A program made the position numbers and the translations under genes. Below are positions 1 through 8,797 of a DNA stretch of 64,000 bases, piece after piece. This DNA is from Nitrospiria bacterium (GTDB lineage: Bacteria > Nitrospirota > Nitrospiria > DASWJH01), in the NCBI GenBank assembly GCA_036397255.1, contig DASWJH010000018.1:1-64000 (forward strand), written 5' to 3'. Positions within the stretch are counted from its first letter, which is position 1. Every line of letters starts with the position of its first letter. The notes beneath the pieces are model-generated. The model made no database searches, was not told the origin of the DNA, and saw only the letters and a program-made list of their open reading frames with translations.

Positions 1-150
1 GATCTTATCGTAGGCTAAATACTCCGCCATCTTCTTTTCTGCCAATACCTTCGTAATCGCCGCGGTCAACGTCGTCTTCCCATGATCCACATGCCCGATC
101 GTCCCCACATTTAAATGCGGCTTCGTTCGTTCAAATTTCGCTTTTGACAT
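1..150 (-). CDS. tuf: Elongation factor Tu (5' end only; rest is outside the window)
   Basis: The minus-strand reading starts with ATG at 150-148 and gives the EF-Tu N-terminus, including [19 protein letters not shown], which carries the GHVDHGKT P-loop (G1) that binds GTP. EF-Tu delivers aminoacyl-tRNA to the ribosome. Only about 50 codons lie in the window; the remainder continues past base 1. It is the last gene of a tRNA-Thr/Tyr/Gly/Thr-tuf unit, an order known from E. coli (thrU-tyrU-glyT-thrT-tufB), so it is very probably transcribed from the promoter near 913-941. An AGGAGGTT Shine-Dalgarno lies just upstream of the ATG. Confidence 0.97.
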   Translation of the reverse strand, partial: MSKAKFERTKPHLNVGTIGHVDHGKTTLTAAITKVLAEKKMAEYLAYDKI

Positions 151-248
151 ACATAACCTCCTAAAAATAATAAATAGGCAAACGATCTAAAACCCTTGGA
201 AAGGTCCAAATATAAGCCACCATTAAGGATACTTTTCAGGCCTGGGGA

Positions 249-324
249 TGGAGCCCTCGACCGGGATCGAACCGGTGACCTCGTCCTTACCAAGGACGTG
301 CTCTACCAACTGAGCTACAAGGGC
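249..324 (-). tRNA. tRNA-Thr (anticodon GGT)
   Basis: A full cloverleaf can be drawn: acceptor GCCCTTG/CGAGGGC, D-arm GCTC..GAGC, and anticodon loop CTTGGTAAG with anticodon GGT, followed by a standard T-arm (GGTTCGATCC). Discriminator T and an encoded CCA (249-251) are present. Fourth tRNA of the tuf operon. Confidence 0.96.
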
Positions 325-405
325 CTCTCCAGTCGAAAAGTTGCACGCAAAAAAGGGTTTCTCTATTTCCCACATTAGGCCTACCGGTTCAAGATGAACC
401 CAAAC

Positions 406-482
406 TGGAGCGGGAAACGGGATTCGAACCCGCGACCCCCAGCTTGGAAGGCTGGCGCTCTAGCCAACTGAGCTATTCCCGC
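406..482 (-). tRNA. tRNA-Gly (anticodon TCC)
   Basis: The cloverleaf has acceptor GCGGGAA, anticodon loop CTTCCAAG (anticodon TCC) and T-arm GGGTTCGAATCCC. CCA is encoded at 406-408. Third tRNA of the tuf operon. Confidence 0.96.
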
Positions 483-499
483 AAAATTAAACTGCTTGA

Positions 500-526
500 A
501 CCGTTTAAACGGTTTAAAGCGTTTAA
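500..526. repeat. Three imperfect 9-bp tandem repeats between tRNA genes
   Basis: The spacer between tRNA-Gly and tRNA-Tyr holds accgtttaa, acggtttaa and agcgtttaa in direct succession. The first two overlap a perfect palindrome, ccgtttaaacgg (501-512). It is too short to call an origin or operator; it may be a processing or pausing element, or simple slippage. Confidence 0.6.
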
Positions 527-538
527 TTCGAATAAAAG

Positions 539-620
539 TGGGGAGGGGAGGATTCGAACCTCCGAAGCCTACGGCGACAGATTTACAGTCTGTTCCCTTT
601 GTCCACTCGGGAACCTCCCC
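539..620 (-). tRNA. tRNA-Tyr (anticodon GTA)
   Basis: Class II tRNA with a long variable arm. The acceptor is GGGGAGG/CCTCCCC, the anticodon loop ACTGTAAATC gives GTA, and the T-arm is GGAGGTTCGAATCCTCC. Discriminator A is followed by CTT, so CCA is not encoded, unlike the three other tRNAs in this operon. Second tRNA of the unit. Confidence 0.95.
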
Positions 621-681
621 TTTTTGATTAGGCTTGAAAAAATTTCATCCACCTCAATCCCACGGTTTATCAAAACGTGCA

Positions 682-757
682 TGGAGCCGATGAGAGGACT
701 TGAACCTCCAACCTACTGATTACAAATCAGTTGCTCTGCCAATTGAGCTACATCGGC
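682..757 (-). tRNA. tRNA-Thr (anticodon TGT)
   Basis: The cloverleaf has acceptor GCCGATG/CATCGGC, anticodon loop ATTTGTAATC (TGT) and T-arm GAGGTTCAAGTCCTC. CCA is encoded at 682-684. First tRNA of the tRNA-tuf operon. Confidence 0.96.
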
Positions 758-912
758 AAGGAAAAGGCTGCCTCCCGCCTCTTAAAAACCCAAACTGCGG
801 ACCCAATACTTTACAAAATTCCCAACATATGATATGAATTTCTATCAATGGGTATTTCTTTGGAAGGACCTTAGTTAAAAACCAAAAAATGGGTCTTCAA
901 GAAAAATGCTAT

Positions 913-941
913 ATCTTATATAGCTAATTAGCCATTGTCAA
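913..941 (-). promoter_or_regulatory. Sigma-70 type promoter of the tRNA-tuf operon
   Basis: On the minus strand a perfect -35 TTGACA (941-936), a 17-nt spacer and -10 TAAGAT (918-913) lie about 150 nt upstream of the first tRNA. This is the expected place for the stable-RNA promoter. The box match is seen; activity is inferred. Confidence 0.65.
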
Positions 942-1017
942 GGTCTTTTTTCAACCTTTTCCTTTAAAATTTCAACAAGGAAGAAGAATTCTAAGAAACC
1001 GCTGGGAGAACCCCTTT

Positions 1018-1764
1018 ATGCTTAATTACAAAAGCCACTTCGCCTTTTTTGCTTTCCTTTTAACCTTTATAATCGCCTCCTCTGGTTGGGCTGGGGGGAA
1101 TGATTTACAAATTCCTGATCCTTTTTTTGATCAAGATGATTTTAAACAGTTCTCAAGAGAGGCTGGAATAGCTTTGAGCTACGCCCCCTTGGCCCCGGCC
1201 GAACCCCTTGGAATCACTGGGTTTGATATCGGTCTTGAGGTAACAGCAGCTAACATTAGCGATGAGGCAGGATATTGGAAAAAACTATTTGTAGATGGAA
1301 ATCCTCCTAATTACCTTCCCATTCCCAAACTCCATATTCAAAAGGGACTTCCTTTTAATGTTGATTTGGGTCTCATTTATTCTCAAATTCCCGATTCAAA
1401 CATTGCTTTAATCGGGGGAGAGGTAAAATGGGCACTACTGGAAGGGAGCACCGTTACACCTGCCGCAGCCATCCGGGCCAACTACACACGGCTTCTGGGT
1501 GTTTCGGATATCGATCTTGAAACCTACGGGGTGGATGTTTCAGTCAGCAAAGGGTTCGCTTTTTTAACCCCTTATGCGGGTTTAGGACAAGTTTGGATTA
1601 GAACCCAAGAGAATTCAAACCTAGTCACTCTTGAAAACGAAAATCTGAATGAAACCAAAGGCTTTGTTGGGGTAAAGACAACGTTTCTCCTCTTTTCTTT
1701 GGTGGCCGAAGCTGCCTATGCCAATATTTCCACCTATTCCTTAAGGGCCAATGTCAGTTTTTAA
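1018..1764 (+). CDS. Predicted secreted outer-membrane beta-barrel protein
   Basis: 248 aa. A clear signal peptide (residues 1-25, cleavage after SSGWA) is followed by alternating hydrophobic/polar strands with many glycines and aromatics. The protein ends in Phe, as outer-membrane barrels recognised by BamA usually do. No domain is recognised beyond this. A GGGAGAA Shine-Dalgarno sits 7 nt before the ATG. It is one of only four plus-strand genes here and converges on the RNA methyltransferase, the two ends overlapping by 4 bp. Role unknown; it could be a small porin or a structural barrel. Confidence 0.8.
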   Translation: MLNYKSHFAFFAFLLTFIIASSGWAGGNDLQIPDPFFDQDDFKQFSREAGIALSYAPLAPAEPLGITGFDIGLEVTAANISDEAGYWKKLFVDGNPPNYLPIPKLHIQKGLPFNVDLGLIYSQIPDSNIALIGGEVKWALLEGSTVTPAAAIRANYTRLLGVSDIDLETYGVDVSVSKGFAFLTPYAGLGQVWIRTQENSNLVTLENENLNETKGFVGVKTTFLLFSLVAEAAYANISTYSLRANVSF

Positions 1765-2567
1765 TTTCGCTTCAAAACCCCTCTTTGGCGTGCCGCCTCA
1801 TAAAAAATAATCCCTGCAGAAACCGCTACATTTAAAGAATCTACCGGTGTTTTCATTGGAATGGAGGCTGAAAAATCCGTTTTTTCCATTACCTGTTCTG
1901 GTAACCCTGAACCCTCCTGCCCAAATACTAATAAGGTAGGGTTTTTAAAATCTATGTCGTAATAAGGTGTTTGGCTTTGAATTCCTGTGGAAACCGTTTG
2001 TATTCCTCTTTCCCTGCAATGGGACAGTACGCCGAACACATCATTTACCGCTCCCAAGGGAATTCGGAAAAGACTTCCCATGGAAGACCGAACCACTTTA
2101 GGGTGGAAAGGATCCACCCCCTTTTGTGTATACAGAACCCCTGTTATCCCCGAGGCCTCCGAAACCCTGATGAGGGAACCAAAATTTCCAGGGTCCTGAA
2201 GATCCACTAACAAAACCCCAAAAAATCCTGACTTTGATAAGATGTTTTGAACCACCCCTTCCACCCGTTTAAAAATAATAAAAATCCCCTGATTCTGTTG
2301 GGTTTCCGATAAAAAACCAGCCACCCTTTCGGAAACACAAAACATTGGAAAACCAAGCCTTGAAACCGTTTGAATTAACTGGGATCCCCTTTTATTTTCT
2401 CTGCACCGGTCACTGAAAAAAACCTGCTGGATTAATCCCGGAACCTGACAGGCTTCCTCCCCCAACCGGATTCCTTCAGCCGTGCATAAACCTTCCATAC
2501 GGCTCTTTTTTTGATTTCTAAGAGACCGATAAAACTTAATTTTTGGGTTGGTGGTGCTTGTGATCAC
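1761..2567 (-). CDS. TrmH/SpoU-family RNA 2'-O-methyltransferase
   Basis: 268 aa SPOUT enzyme. Residues 1-105 form the substrate-binding domain and 115-260 the knotted SAM-binding domain. Visible motifs are motif 1 (NFGSLIR, 128-134), motif 2 (GQEGSGLPE, 216-224) and motif 3 (SLNVAVSAGIIFYE, 244-257). The family 2'-O-methylates rRNA or tRNA; the exact site (for example 23S G2251, as for RlmB) cannot be read from sequence. The start is GTG at 2567. The frame stays open upstream without a better start, and no strong Shine-Dalgarno is seen, so the N-terminus is uncertain. Confidence 0.88.
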   Translation of the reverse strand: MITSTTNPKIKFYRSLRNQKKSRMEGLCTAEGIRLGEEACQVPGLIQQVFFSDRCRENKRGSQLIQTVSRLGFPMFCVSERVAGFLSETQQNQGIFIIFKRVEGVVQNILSKSGFFGVLLVDLQDPGNFGSLIRVSEASGITGVLYTQKGVDPFHPKVVRSSMGSLFRIPLGAVNDVFGVLSHCRERGIQTVSTGIQSQTPYYDIDFKNPTLLVFGQEGSGLPEQVMEKTDFSASIPMKTPVDSLNVAVSAGIIFYEAARQRGVLKRN

Positions 2568-2721
2568 TTGATTTGCACGCAGTGTCGGAATAGGGCGCTC
2601 CCTATCCTTTTCCGTTGGATGAGGTGATCGGTCAAGAATAAGGAATCTTAAAAAAGAAAGGAAATCTTTTTTTTAAGTTCTTGAATTTATGGAATTGTTT
2701 ATTTAAAAAAGGTTTGGAAAC

Positions 2722-3840
2722 TCACGATTTCTTGAAAAACTCAGAAATGGTCTCAACAATAAAAGCTTGTTGTTCAACCTCCAGCTCAGGGAAAATGGGT
2801 AAGGCAAGAACCGTTCGGGCCGCATTCTCAGAAACAGGAAAATCTCCTTCTTTATACCCAAGGTTTTTAAAACAAGGTTGGAGATGGAGGGGAAGGGGGT
2901 AGTATACTGCCGTTCCGATTTCCTTATCATTTAAAAAAGTTTTTAATTTATCCCGCTGGTCCGTTTTTATCACATACTGGTTAAAAACGTGGGTACATCC
3001 CTCCCGGACCTGGGGAATGGAAATTTTTTCTCCTAACCCCGCGCTTTGAAACATTTCTGCGTATCGTTCAGCATTTTCTCGACGTTGTTTATTCCATTGC
3101 TCCAGAAATTTAAGTTTAATTTCTAGAATGGCTGCTTGAAGAACATCCAAACGGCTATTGATTCCCACTTCTGTATGAAAATAACCCTCAGCGCTTCCGT
3201 GAACCCGAAGTCTTCGGATCAAATCTCCATAAGAATCACTCTGAGTGGTGATTAAACCTCCATCTCCAGCCCCTCCCAAATTCTTCGAAGGGAAAAAACT
3301 AAAACAACCAAAAGTCCCCACCGTTCCGGCCATTTCGGAACCATCCCGAGCCCCGGTGGCTTGAGCGACATCTTCAATGATAAAAAGCTCTTCTTCCTCC
3401 GACAACACCTTTAAGGGCTTCAGATCAACCATCAAACCGAAAAGATGAACAGGAATAACGGCCTTGGCGTTAGGGGTCATCACTTCTTCAACTTGGGAAG
3501 GATTCATTAAAAAAGTGTTAGGATCAATATCGACGAAAACCGGGGTTGCTCCCAAACGGCTGATCACACCCGCAGTGGCAAAAAAGGTAAAAGGAGTCGT
3601 TATAACCTCATCCCCGGGTTGGACGCCTAAAGCCATGAGGGACAAGTAAAGGGAATCGGTGCCAGATGCTACACCAACCGCATTTCGAACCCCTAGATAG
3701 GAAGCCATTTTTTTTTCAAATTCTTTAACTCGGGGCCCTAAAATAAACCCCTGCTCTTCAAAAATGTCTTTCAGAACGCCCTCGACTTCTTTATGAATCG
3801 ATTGATATTGTAATTTTAAATCAAAAAAAGGTACCTTCAC
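2722..3840 (-). CDS. DegT/DnrJ/EryC1/StrS-family PLP sugar aminotransferase
   Basis: 372 aa, normal length for the family. Asp157 (IIEDVAQ) should hold the PLP ring nitrogen and Lys186 (FFPSKNLGG) form the Schiff base. ASGTDSLYLSL (59-69) is the phosphate-binding region. These enzymes transfer an amino group from glutamate to a nucleotide-linked keto-sugar. It is the most distal gene of the polysaccharide locus and could draw on the 4-keto sugar made by the dehydratase at 11086-12144, or on a sugar made elsewhere. Sugar specificity cannot be read from sequence. Confidence 0.88.
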   Translation of the reverse strand: MKVPFFDLKLQYQSIHKEVEGVLKDIFEEQGFILGPRVKEFEKKMASYLGVRNAVGVASGTDSLYLSLMALGVQPGDEVITTPFTFFATAGVISRLGATPVFVDIDPNTFLMNPSQVEEVMTPNAKAVIPVHLFGLMVDLKPLKVLSEEEELFIIEDVAQATGARDGSEMAGTVGTFGCFSFFPSKNLGGAGDGGLITTQSDSYGDLIRRLRVHGSAEGYFHTEVGINSRLDVLQAAILEIKLKFLEQWNKQRRENAERYAEMFQSAGLGEKISIPQVREGCTHVFNQYVIKTDQRDKLKTFLNDKEIGTAVYYPLPLHLQPCFKNLGYKEGDFPVSENAARTVLALPIFPELEVEQQAFIVETISEFFKKS

Positions 3841-4009
3841 AAATCCTCCCTAGTGTTTAAAGATGTTTTTTGATTATTATCCGAAATTCTCCAGCTCCAA
3901 ATAGGAACCCCAATTCAAAACTGGGAATGCAGTATAAGGGTAAATTAAATAAAAGGTAAAGAAAAAAATAAAAAAACGATTGGGATTTCCTTTTTCAAAT
4001 TTTCTACCC

Positions 4010-5173
4010 TTAAAGGATTTCTTTAAAATATAAATTTTGATGGGTTTGAACCATACGATTAATTTCAAAAGACTTGACTATCTGTTGACCCTTTTTCCCC
4101 ATCTTTTTCGCACCCGGCTGATCCTTTAAAAGTTGAATTACGAAACGGCTCATTCCGGCCACATCCCTCGGGGAAACCAGAAAACCATTCCCTCCGTTTT
4201 GAACAACTTCAGGAGTTCCATCCACATGGGTCGCCACAATTGGAATTCCGCTGGCCGAAGCCTCCAAAAGGCAAATTGGCATTCCTTCCCAAAGAGAGGT
4301 TAATACAAAAATATCCATGATACCGAAAAGGTCAGGAATATCCTCTCTCCACCCTAATAGAAAAATTTTATCTTTCAGCCCAAGGTCTCGAATGGTTTTC
4401 TCAATGATAGGCCTTAAGACACCGTCCCCTATCATCACAAATAAACATTGGGGAATCTCCCGTTGAACCATTTGGGCCATTCGAACAAAATCAAGAGGAG
4501 CTTTTTGGGGTTTAAAGCAGGCAATCATTCCCACCAGTGGGGCATCGGGAGGAAAACCCAAACCACTTTTTAAATTAAAAGAAGAGTGGCCATTCCGTTT
4601 GAAAGCAGACAGATCGATCCCATAATGAACCAAAAGGGTTTTTTCCGGTTTTAAGATTCCTAATGTTTCTCCTTTTTGAATATTGGCGTGGGAAACACCG
4701 ATTATTCGATCGGTAATTAAAGATGTGAGCTTTTCCACAAAAACCAGACATTTTCTCAAAAATATATTCTGGCGATCGTGGAAACCAAACCCATGATAGG
4801 TATGAAATATCAGGGAAACCCCGGCAAAAAAAGCAGCCCATCTACCCAATATACCGGCTTTTGAACTGTGGGTATGAACAATGATTTGCGAAAGGGGAAA
4901 TAAGCCTTTTTTAATTCGCCTGATAAACCAATAAATATGACAAAAAGCCAGGAAATCTTTAATTGGGTTGATCGGGCGAACCAGGTCTGAAACAAAAAAA
5001 ATGGTTAAACCGGGAATGTCCTGGGCTTCGGGTTCAAGGATTCCACCCGTCCCCGTAATCAAATATAAATCCACCCCCTTCTCTCTCATTCCCCTCAGAA
5101 GGGAAAGGGCCATTTTCTGGGCTCCCCCCAATTCCAGTTTTGTAACGACAAAAACCAAAGCCCCTTTCTTCAA
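4010..5173 (-). CDS. GT4-type glycosyltransferase (GT-B fold)
   Basis: 387 aa. The N-terminus KLELGGAQKMAL is the usual GT4 acceptor-side start. The C-terminal half carries the EX7E nucleotide-sugar motif region (LWEGMPICLLEASASGIP) and GTPEVV. It adds a sugar to a lipid-linked or nascent glycan at the cytoplasmic face. It overlaps the FAD enzyme upstream by 4 bp (ATGA), so the two are translationally coupled. Donor and acceptor are unknown. Confidence 0.88.
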   Translation of the reverse strand: MKKGALVFVVTKLELGGAQKMALSLLRGMREKGVDLYLITGTGGILEPEAQDIPGLTIFFVSDLVRPINPIKDFLAFCHIYWFIRRIKKGLFPLSQIIVHTHSSKAGILGRWAAFFAGVSLIFHTYHGFGFHDRQNIFLRKCLVFVEKLTSLITDRIIGVSHANIQKGETLGILKPEKTLLVHYGIDLSAFKRNGHSSFNLKSGLGFPPDAPLVGMIACFKPQKAPLDFVRMAQMVQREIPQCLFVMIGDGVLRPIIEKTIRDLGLKDKIFLLGWREDIPDLFGIMDIFVLTSLWEGMPICLLEASASGIPIVATHVDGTPEVVQNGGNGFLVSPRDVAGMSRFVIQLLKDQPGAKKMGKKGQQIVKSFEINRMVQTHQNLYFKEIL

Positions 5174-6522
5174 TCATCCTCCCCGCTTTTATTTTCCATA
5201 ATTTCTTGGGCAGTCTGTTTTCCTTGGTAAATCGCATCCTCCATGGAGGTGTGTTCCCAGGCCCCATACCGCCCGATGGAAAAAATTCCCCGCTTTTTTA
5301 AATTTTGAAGAAGAGGGGAAAGATGTTTTTGCCGGTAACCGTTAAAGATGACATAAGCATAGTCAATGTTTTGAATTTGGGAAACCACGATCTCATCTTT
5401 CTCCTTTAAAATTCCGGACCGAACCAAACCCCGTCTCACTTCCCCAAGCAACACCTCCTTGGGAATCAAAACATTGGGAAGATGGGATATTTCTACATAA
5501 AGGGAACTCCTCCCCTTTGGGGCTAGGGAAGGGGAAAAATTCATTGGAAAACCCACCCGGTAAAAGGGGAACTCTTTCTCGGGAAAATAAACCCAATGTT
5601 TTTTAGATAATCCATCTCGGTTCACACCTAAATTCACATTATAAACGGAAATATATTCCAGACCTGATGCGATTTTTTTCATGCGTGGTGGAAGGTCATT
5701 ACAACATTGAATGAACTCAGGAAGAGGCATTGTTGACACCAGAATATCAAAATCCACCGTCCTCCCACTCTTGAGCTTGATATTTTTTTTCTTGAGGCTC
5801 ACAGCATCAATCTCTTCTCCAAGATAAATATGGGACAGGTTTTTGGCCATCATCCGGGGAAGGGTTTCAATTCCACCTTTTTTGGGATAAAAAAATGAGG
5901 GGTTATAACCCAAATCCCTCCGAGTGAGTCCCAAGGCCCCATTGATAACATCCTCTAAGTTGGGTTTCGGAACAAGCCATGAAACCCAATCACTGGTTAA
6001 TTGGGTTAAGGGTCTTTGCCATAATTTTTCATTAAAAGGGACCATAAAATGGCGTGCAATCCCTTCACCAAAGGTTTGGTGAATCCACGCTTCAAATGAA
6101 AATCCATTTTGGGTATTTTTTCGGCCGTCATTCGAATTGGGGAAAACGTTCAATTGATTTTGTTGAATTAGGGACTCAACAAAACCCAAAAGACATTCTT
6201 TAATCACCTCGGGGGGAAGGCCGTGAGTATTGGCTTGAAATGGATAAGAAGTAAATACACCCTTGGAGAAAATATAAGATTCCCTTCCATGGCCACCCAA
6301 TTGGCCCTTCATCAGATTTTCCACGAGGGTTTTAATTTCTGGTTTCCGAAAATGAAGAAGGTGGCCAGTAAAATCAAATGTAAATCCATCCACTTTGGAA
6401 GAACGACAAAGCCCCCCCACCCGATCCCCCTTTTCATAGAGTTCATAGGAGGCGCCGTCGAGGTGATAAGCCGTGCTGAGTCCGGCCAATCCTCCACCAA
6501 TGATAACGATTCTTTTTGACAT
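5170..6522 (-). CDS. FAD-dependent amine-oxidase-like protein of a polysaccharide locus
   Basis: 450 aa. The N-terminal Rossmann motif GGGLAGLS (residues 9-16) binds FAD, and the C-terminal GRYGAWEHTSMEDAI closes the FAD site. The fold class includes protoporphyrinogen oxidase, UDP-galactopyranose mutase-like proteins and many enzymes annotated only as NAD(P)-binding in glycan clusters. Coupling to a glycosyltransferase (4-bp overlap) argues for a sugar substrate rather than haem. No specific reaction can be named. Confidence 0.8.
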   Translation of the reverse strand: MSKRIVIIGGGLAGLSTAYHLDGASYELYEKGDRVGGLCRSSKVDGFTFDFTGHLLHFRKPEIKTLVENLMKGQLGGHGRESYIFSKGVFTSYPFQANTHGLPPEVIKECLLGFVESLIQQNQLNVFPNSNDGRKNTQNGFSFEAWIHQTFGEGIARHFMVPFNEKLWQRPLTQLTSDWVSWLVPKPNLEDVINGALGLTRRDLGYNPSFFYPKKGGIETLPRMMAKNLSHIYLGEEIDAVSLKKKNIKLKSGRTVDFDILVSTMPLPEFIQCCNDLPPRMKKIASGLEYISVYNVNLGVNRDGLSKKHWVYFPEKEFPFYRVGFPMNFSPSLAPKGRSSLYVEISHLPNVLIPKEVLLGEVRRGLVRSGILKEKDEIVVSQIQNIDYAYVIFNGYRQKHLSPLLQNLKKRGIFSIGRYGAWEHTSMEDAIYQGKQTAQEIMENKSGEDD

Positions 6523-6575
6523 AACGCCCTCTGCGCTTCTTCTAACAGGGTGAAAACGTTTTTGATCTTTTTGTC

Positions 6576-6675
6576 GTCATTCCCGTGTAAACGGGAATCC
6601 AGGAAACGTTGATTCTAAAGAGCCTGGATTCCTGCCTGCCGGCAGGCAGGCCCGATAAAATCATTCGGGAATGAC
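6576..6675. repeat. 100-bp REP-like foldback element
   Basis: Perfect 10-bp terminal inverted repeats GTCATTCCCG (6576-6585) and CGGGAATGAC (6666-6675) enclose a second inverted pair, GGAATCCAGG (6594-6603) and CCTGGATTCC (6623-6632), and a 20-bp GC palindrome (6631-6650). Repeats with GTCATTCCCG...GGAATCCAG arms are scattered in many bacterial genomes. It lies between the FAD enzyme and the sugar-phosphate transferase. Confidence 0.8.
6631..6650. repeat. 20-bp perfect GC palindrome CCTGCCTGCCGGCAGGCAGG
   Basis: A self-complementary 20-mer inside the REP-like element. Its first 16 bases recur exactly at 30880-30895, inside a broken tRNA gene, which suggests a separately spreading unit. Confidence 0.85.
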
Positions 6676-6711
6676 AAATCAAGGGTCACAGCGATGCGGA
6701 GCGATCCCCAC

Positions 6712-7707
6712 CTACAATTTCATATCAATTCGTTTTAGAAAAAAACCGACCAAGGTTAAAACCAAAAAGGTAATCCCTACTAAGAAAACGGCTTTTTCTA
6801 TAGAAACCTGAATTAATAGAATTCCCAAAAGACCCAAAACCAGGGTAACCCCATAACTCAATAAAACCGTCTGCTCCACAGAAAGTGCCCATTTTCGAAG
6901 CCTAAGGGCAAAATGGTCCTGGCTTCCTTTAAAAATTGACATGCCCCTGCGAAAACGAATATAGGAAACAAAAAAGGTATCAAAAATCGGAACTCCCAAA
7001 ATAAAAATAGGGGCCAGCATTGCAACGGTATTGATCTGAGTATAGCTTCCATTCATCGCCAAAGCTCCAAGCATTAGACCCACAAAAAGGCTTCCGCAGT
7101 CTCCCATAAAAATTTTTGCAGGCCGGAAATTATACCGAAGGAAACCCAAAAGACTCCCACAAAGAGTGATTGACATCATGGCTATCATTTCAGCCCCGTT
7201 CAAAGCAGAAATGAAAAATAGAACCAAAGCGGAAAGACAGGCAACCCCTGCTGATAACCCGTCCATCACATCAATTAAATTAAACGCATTGACCAGAACA
7301 ATAAGCCAAATCACCGTTAAGGTGACCTGCAACCAAAACGGCAAAAATGCCAGTTGAATATAAATTCCACTTTTGATCAAAATAAAAATGGCAATAAATT
7401 GTCCGACTAATTTAACCTGCGGTGATAAAACCCCTAAATCGTCAATTAACCCAAGGATCAGGACCAAGGTTCCGGATAAGATGATTCCCAAAACTTCCTG
7501 GCTAAAAGAAAAGGTAAAAGAGAGACTTAATAGAAAAGCCAAATAGATAGATAAGCCCCCCAAATAGGGAACAGGTTCCCTATGGCTTTTTAAATGCCCA
7601 TCCGGTTTGTCCACAATCCCAAACTTTAAAGCAGCTTTTCGGGCAATGGGTGTTCCGTATAAAGACACCAGAAATGCAATTGCAAAACCAAGGAGATGGA
7701 AGATCAT
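6712..7707 (-). CDS. Polyprenyl-phosphate sugar-1-phosphate transferase (WecA/MraY family)
   Basis: 331 aa integral membrane protein with about ten hydrophobic segments. Family motifs seen are NLIDVMDGLSAG (Mg/substrate Asp loop), KIFMGDCGSLFVG and the late cytoplasmic loop KGSQDHFALRLR. The enzyme moves a HexNAc-1-phosphate from UDP-sugar to undecaprenyl phosphate, the first membrane step in O-antigen or exopolysaccharide synthesis. It therefore probably starts the repeat or primer of this locus. It overlaps the GT2 gene by 4 bp. The exact sugar is not known. Confidence 0.88.
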   Translation of the reverse strand: MIFHLLGFAIAFLVSLYGTPIARKAALKFGIVDKPDGHLKSHREPVPYLGGLSIYLAFLLSLSFTFSFSQEVLGIILSGTLVLILGLIDDLGVLSPQVKLVGQFIAIFILIKSGIYIQLAFLPFWLQVTLTVIWLIVLVNAFNLIDVMDGLSAGVACLSALVLFFISALNGAEMIAMMSITLCGSLLGFLRYNFRPAKIFMGDCGSLFVGLMLGALAMNGSYTQINTVAMLAPIFILGVPIFDTFFVSYIRFRRGMSIFKGSQDHFALRLRKWALSVEQTVLLSYGVTLVLGLLGILLIQVSIEKAVFLVGITFLVLTLVGFFLKRIDMKL

Positions 7708-8702
7708 GACACGGTTTTATGCTCAAAATTAACAAAAGGGTGGTTTTTATTTTGAATCATTTTTCGCTTCATAAAGGCCCTTTTCACCAGATGCATTTTC
7801 TTTAAAATATCCAAAACCAATACGGGACGAAAAATAAAAATATAACCCCATAAAAGGATTTCATAGAAGAGAATAAAAGGTAAATCCCTCAGAAAATTCC
7901 CCATGCGGTCATTTTTTATTATTGTCAAATAACGGTTTAGAACAATATCCACTTGAATGGAACGGGGACGGCGGGTAAATTCGAAGCGAGAAAAAAACCA
8001 TGAATGTTTACTTTTTGGGGAATTGGTTCCCCCCCGGCAGTGATAGGCAAGGGCATGGGGGGTATAAAACCCCTTCCATCCCCGGTTTCGAGCCCTCCAT
8101 CCCAAATCAATATCCTCATAAAAGGCAAAAAAATCTTCGTCAAAGTACTCTCCTGGTATTCCAATATCTTCCAACATTTCTTTTCGATAAAAAGCGACAG
8201 CCCCACAAATGGAGAAAACCTCCCCCGGTTTTTGAAACTGATCTTGATTCCTTTGGCCATACCCCAATTCAATTGCCCGTCTATTTCTTCCAAGGATTTG
8301 GCCACAGGAATCAATGAAAAACCGGTCAAACCGTAGAATTCGGCCAGTTACCATCCCAATTCGTTCATCCCATGCAAGTACTTCTTCCATTTTTTCAACA
8401 TAATTTCTTTCCAATTCGGTATCGGAGTTTAGGATCAAGAAATGGGTCCCCTTTCCCAGCCGGATTCCTTGGTTACAAGCAACACTAAACCCCCGGTTTT
8501 CTTCATTGCAAATGGTAACCAGGTTTTTTTCCTTCCCCAACACCTTTAAGGATTCATCGGTGGAATGATTATCCACAACGATAATCTCTAAGGGAAAAAC
8601 CGTTTGAGAATGGATGGATTGAATACAATTCCGCAAATAACTCCCCCCATTCCAATTAACTATAACCACCGTTGTTCGAATGGGCGTCTTTACCTTCACC
8701 AT
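7704..8702 (-). CDS. GT2-type glycosyltransferase (rhamnosyltransferase-like)
   Basis: 332 aa with the GT-A fold. TVVIVNWNGG is at the N-terminus, NSDTELE is the DxD-type metal/nucleotide site, and EDIDLGWRARNRGW carries the ED acidic pair near residue 195. This subgroup often transfers rhamnose or related deoxy-sugars from dTDP- or UDP-donors. The C-terminus has one hydrophobic stretch and a basic tail, suggesting membrane association. It is coupled to the transferase downstream. Confidence 0.87.
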   Translation of the reverse strand: MVKVKTPIRTTVVIVNWNGGSYLRNCIQSIHSQTVFPLEIIVVDNHSTDESLKVLGKEKNLVTICNEENRGFSVACNQGIRLGKGTHFLILNSDTELERNYVEKMEEVLAWDERIGMVTGRILRFDRFFIDSCGQILGRNRRAIELGYGQRNQDQFQKPGEVFSICGAVAFYRKEMLEDIGIPGEYFDEDFFAFYEDIDLGWRARNRGWKGFYTPHALAYHCRGGTNSPKSKHSWFFSRFEFTRRPRSIQVDIVLNRYLTIIKNDRMGNFLRDLPFILFYEILLWGYIFIFRPVLVLDILKKMHLVKRAFMKRKMIQNKNHPFVNFEHKTVS

Positions 8703-8797
8703 GGTAACCTGTTTAAAATCCTTATTAATTAATGAATGGGAAATTTTTTTTAACCCCTGGTAACTCCAAAGGGCCCACCTAAAATTTTTATATCTTT

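Noticed and set aside
196-719. Open frames over the tRNA genes on the plus strand
   Set aside because: They translate the reverse complement of tRNA genes and have no start signals or conservation.
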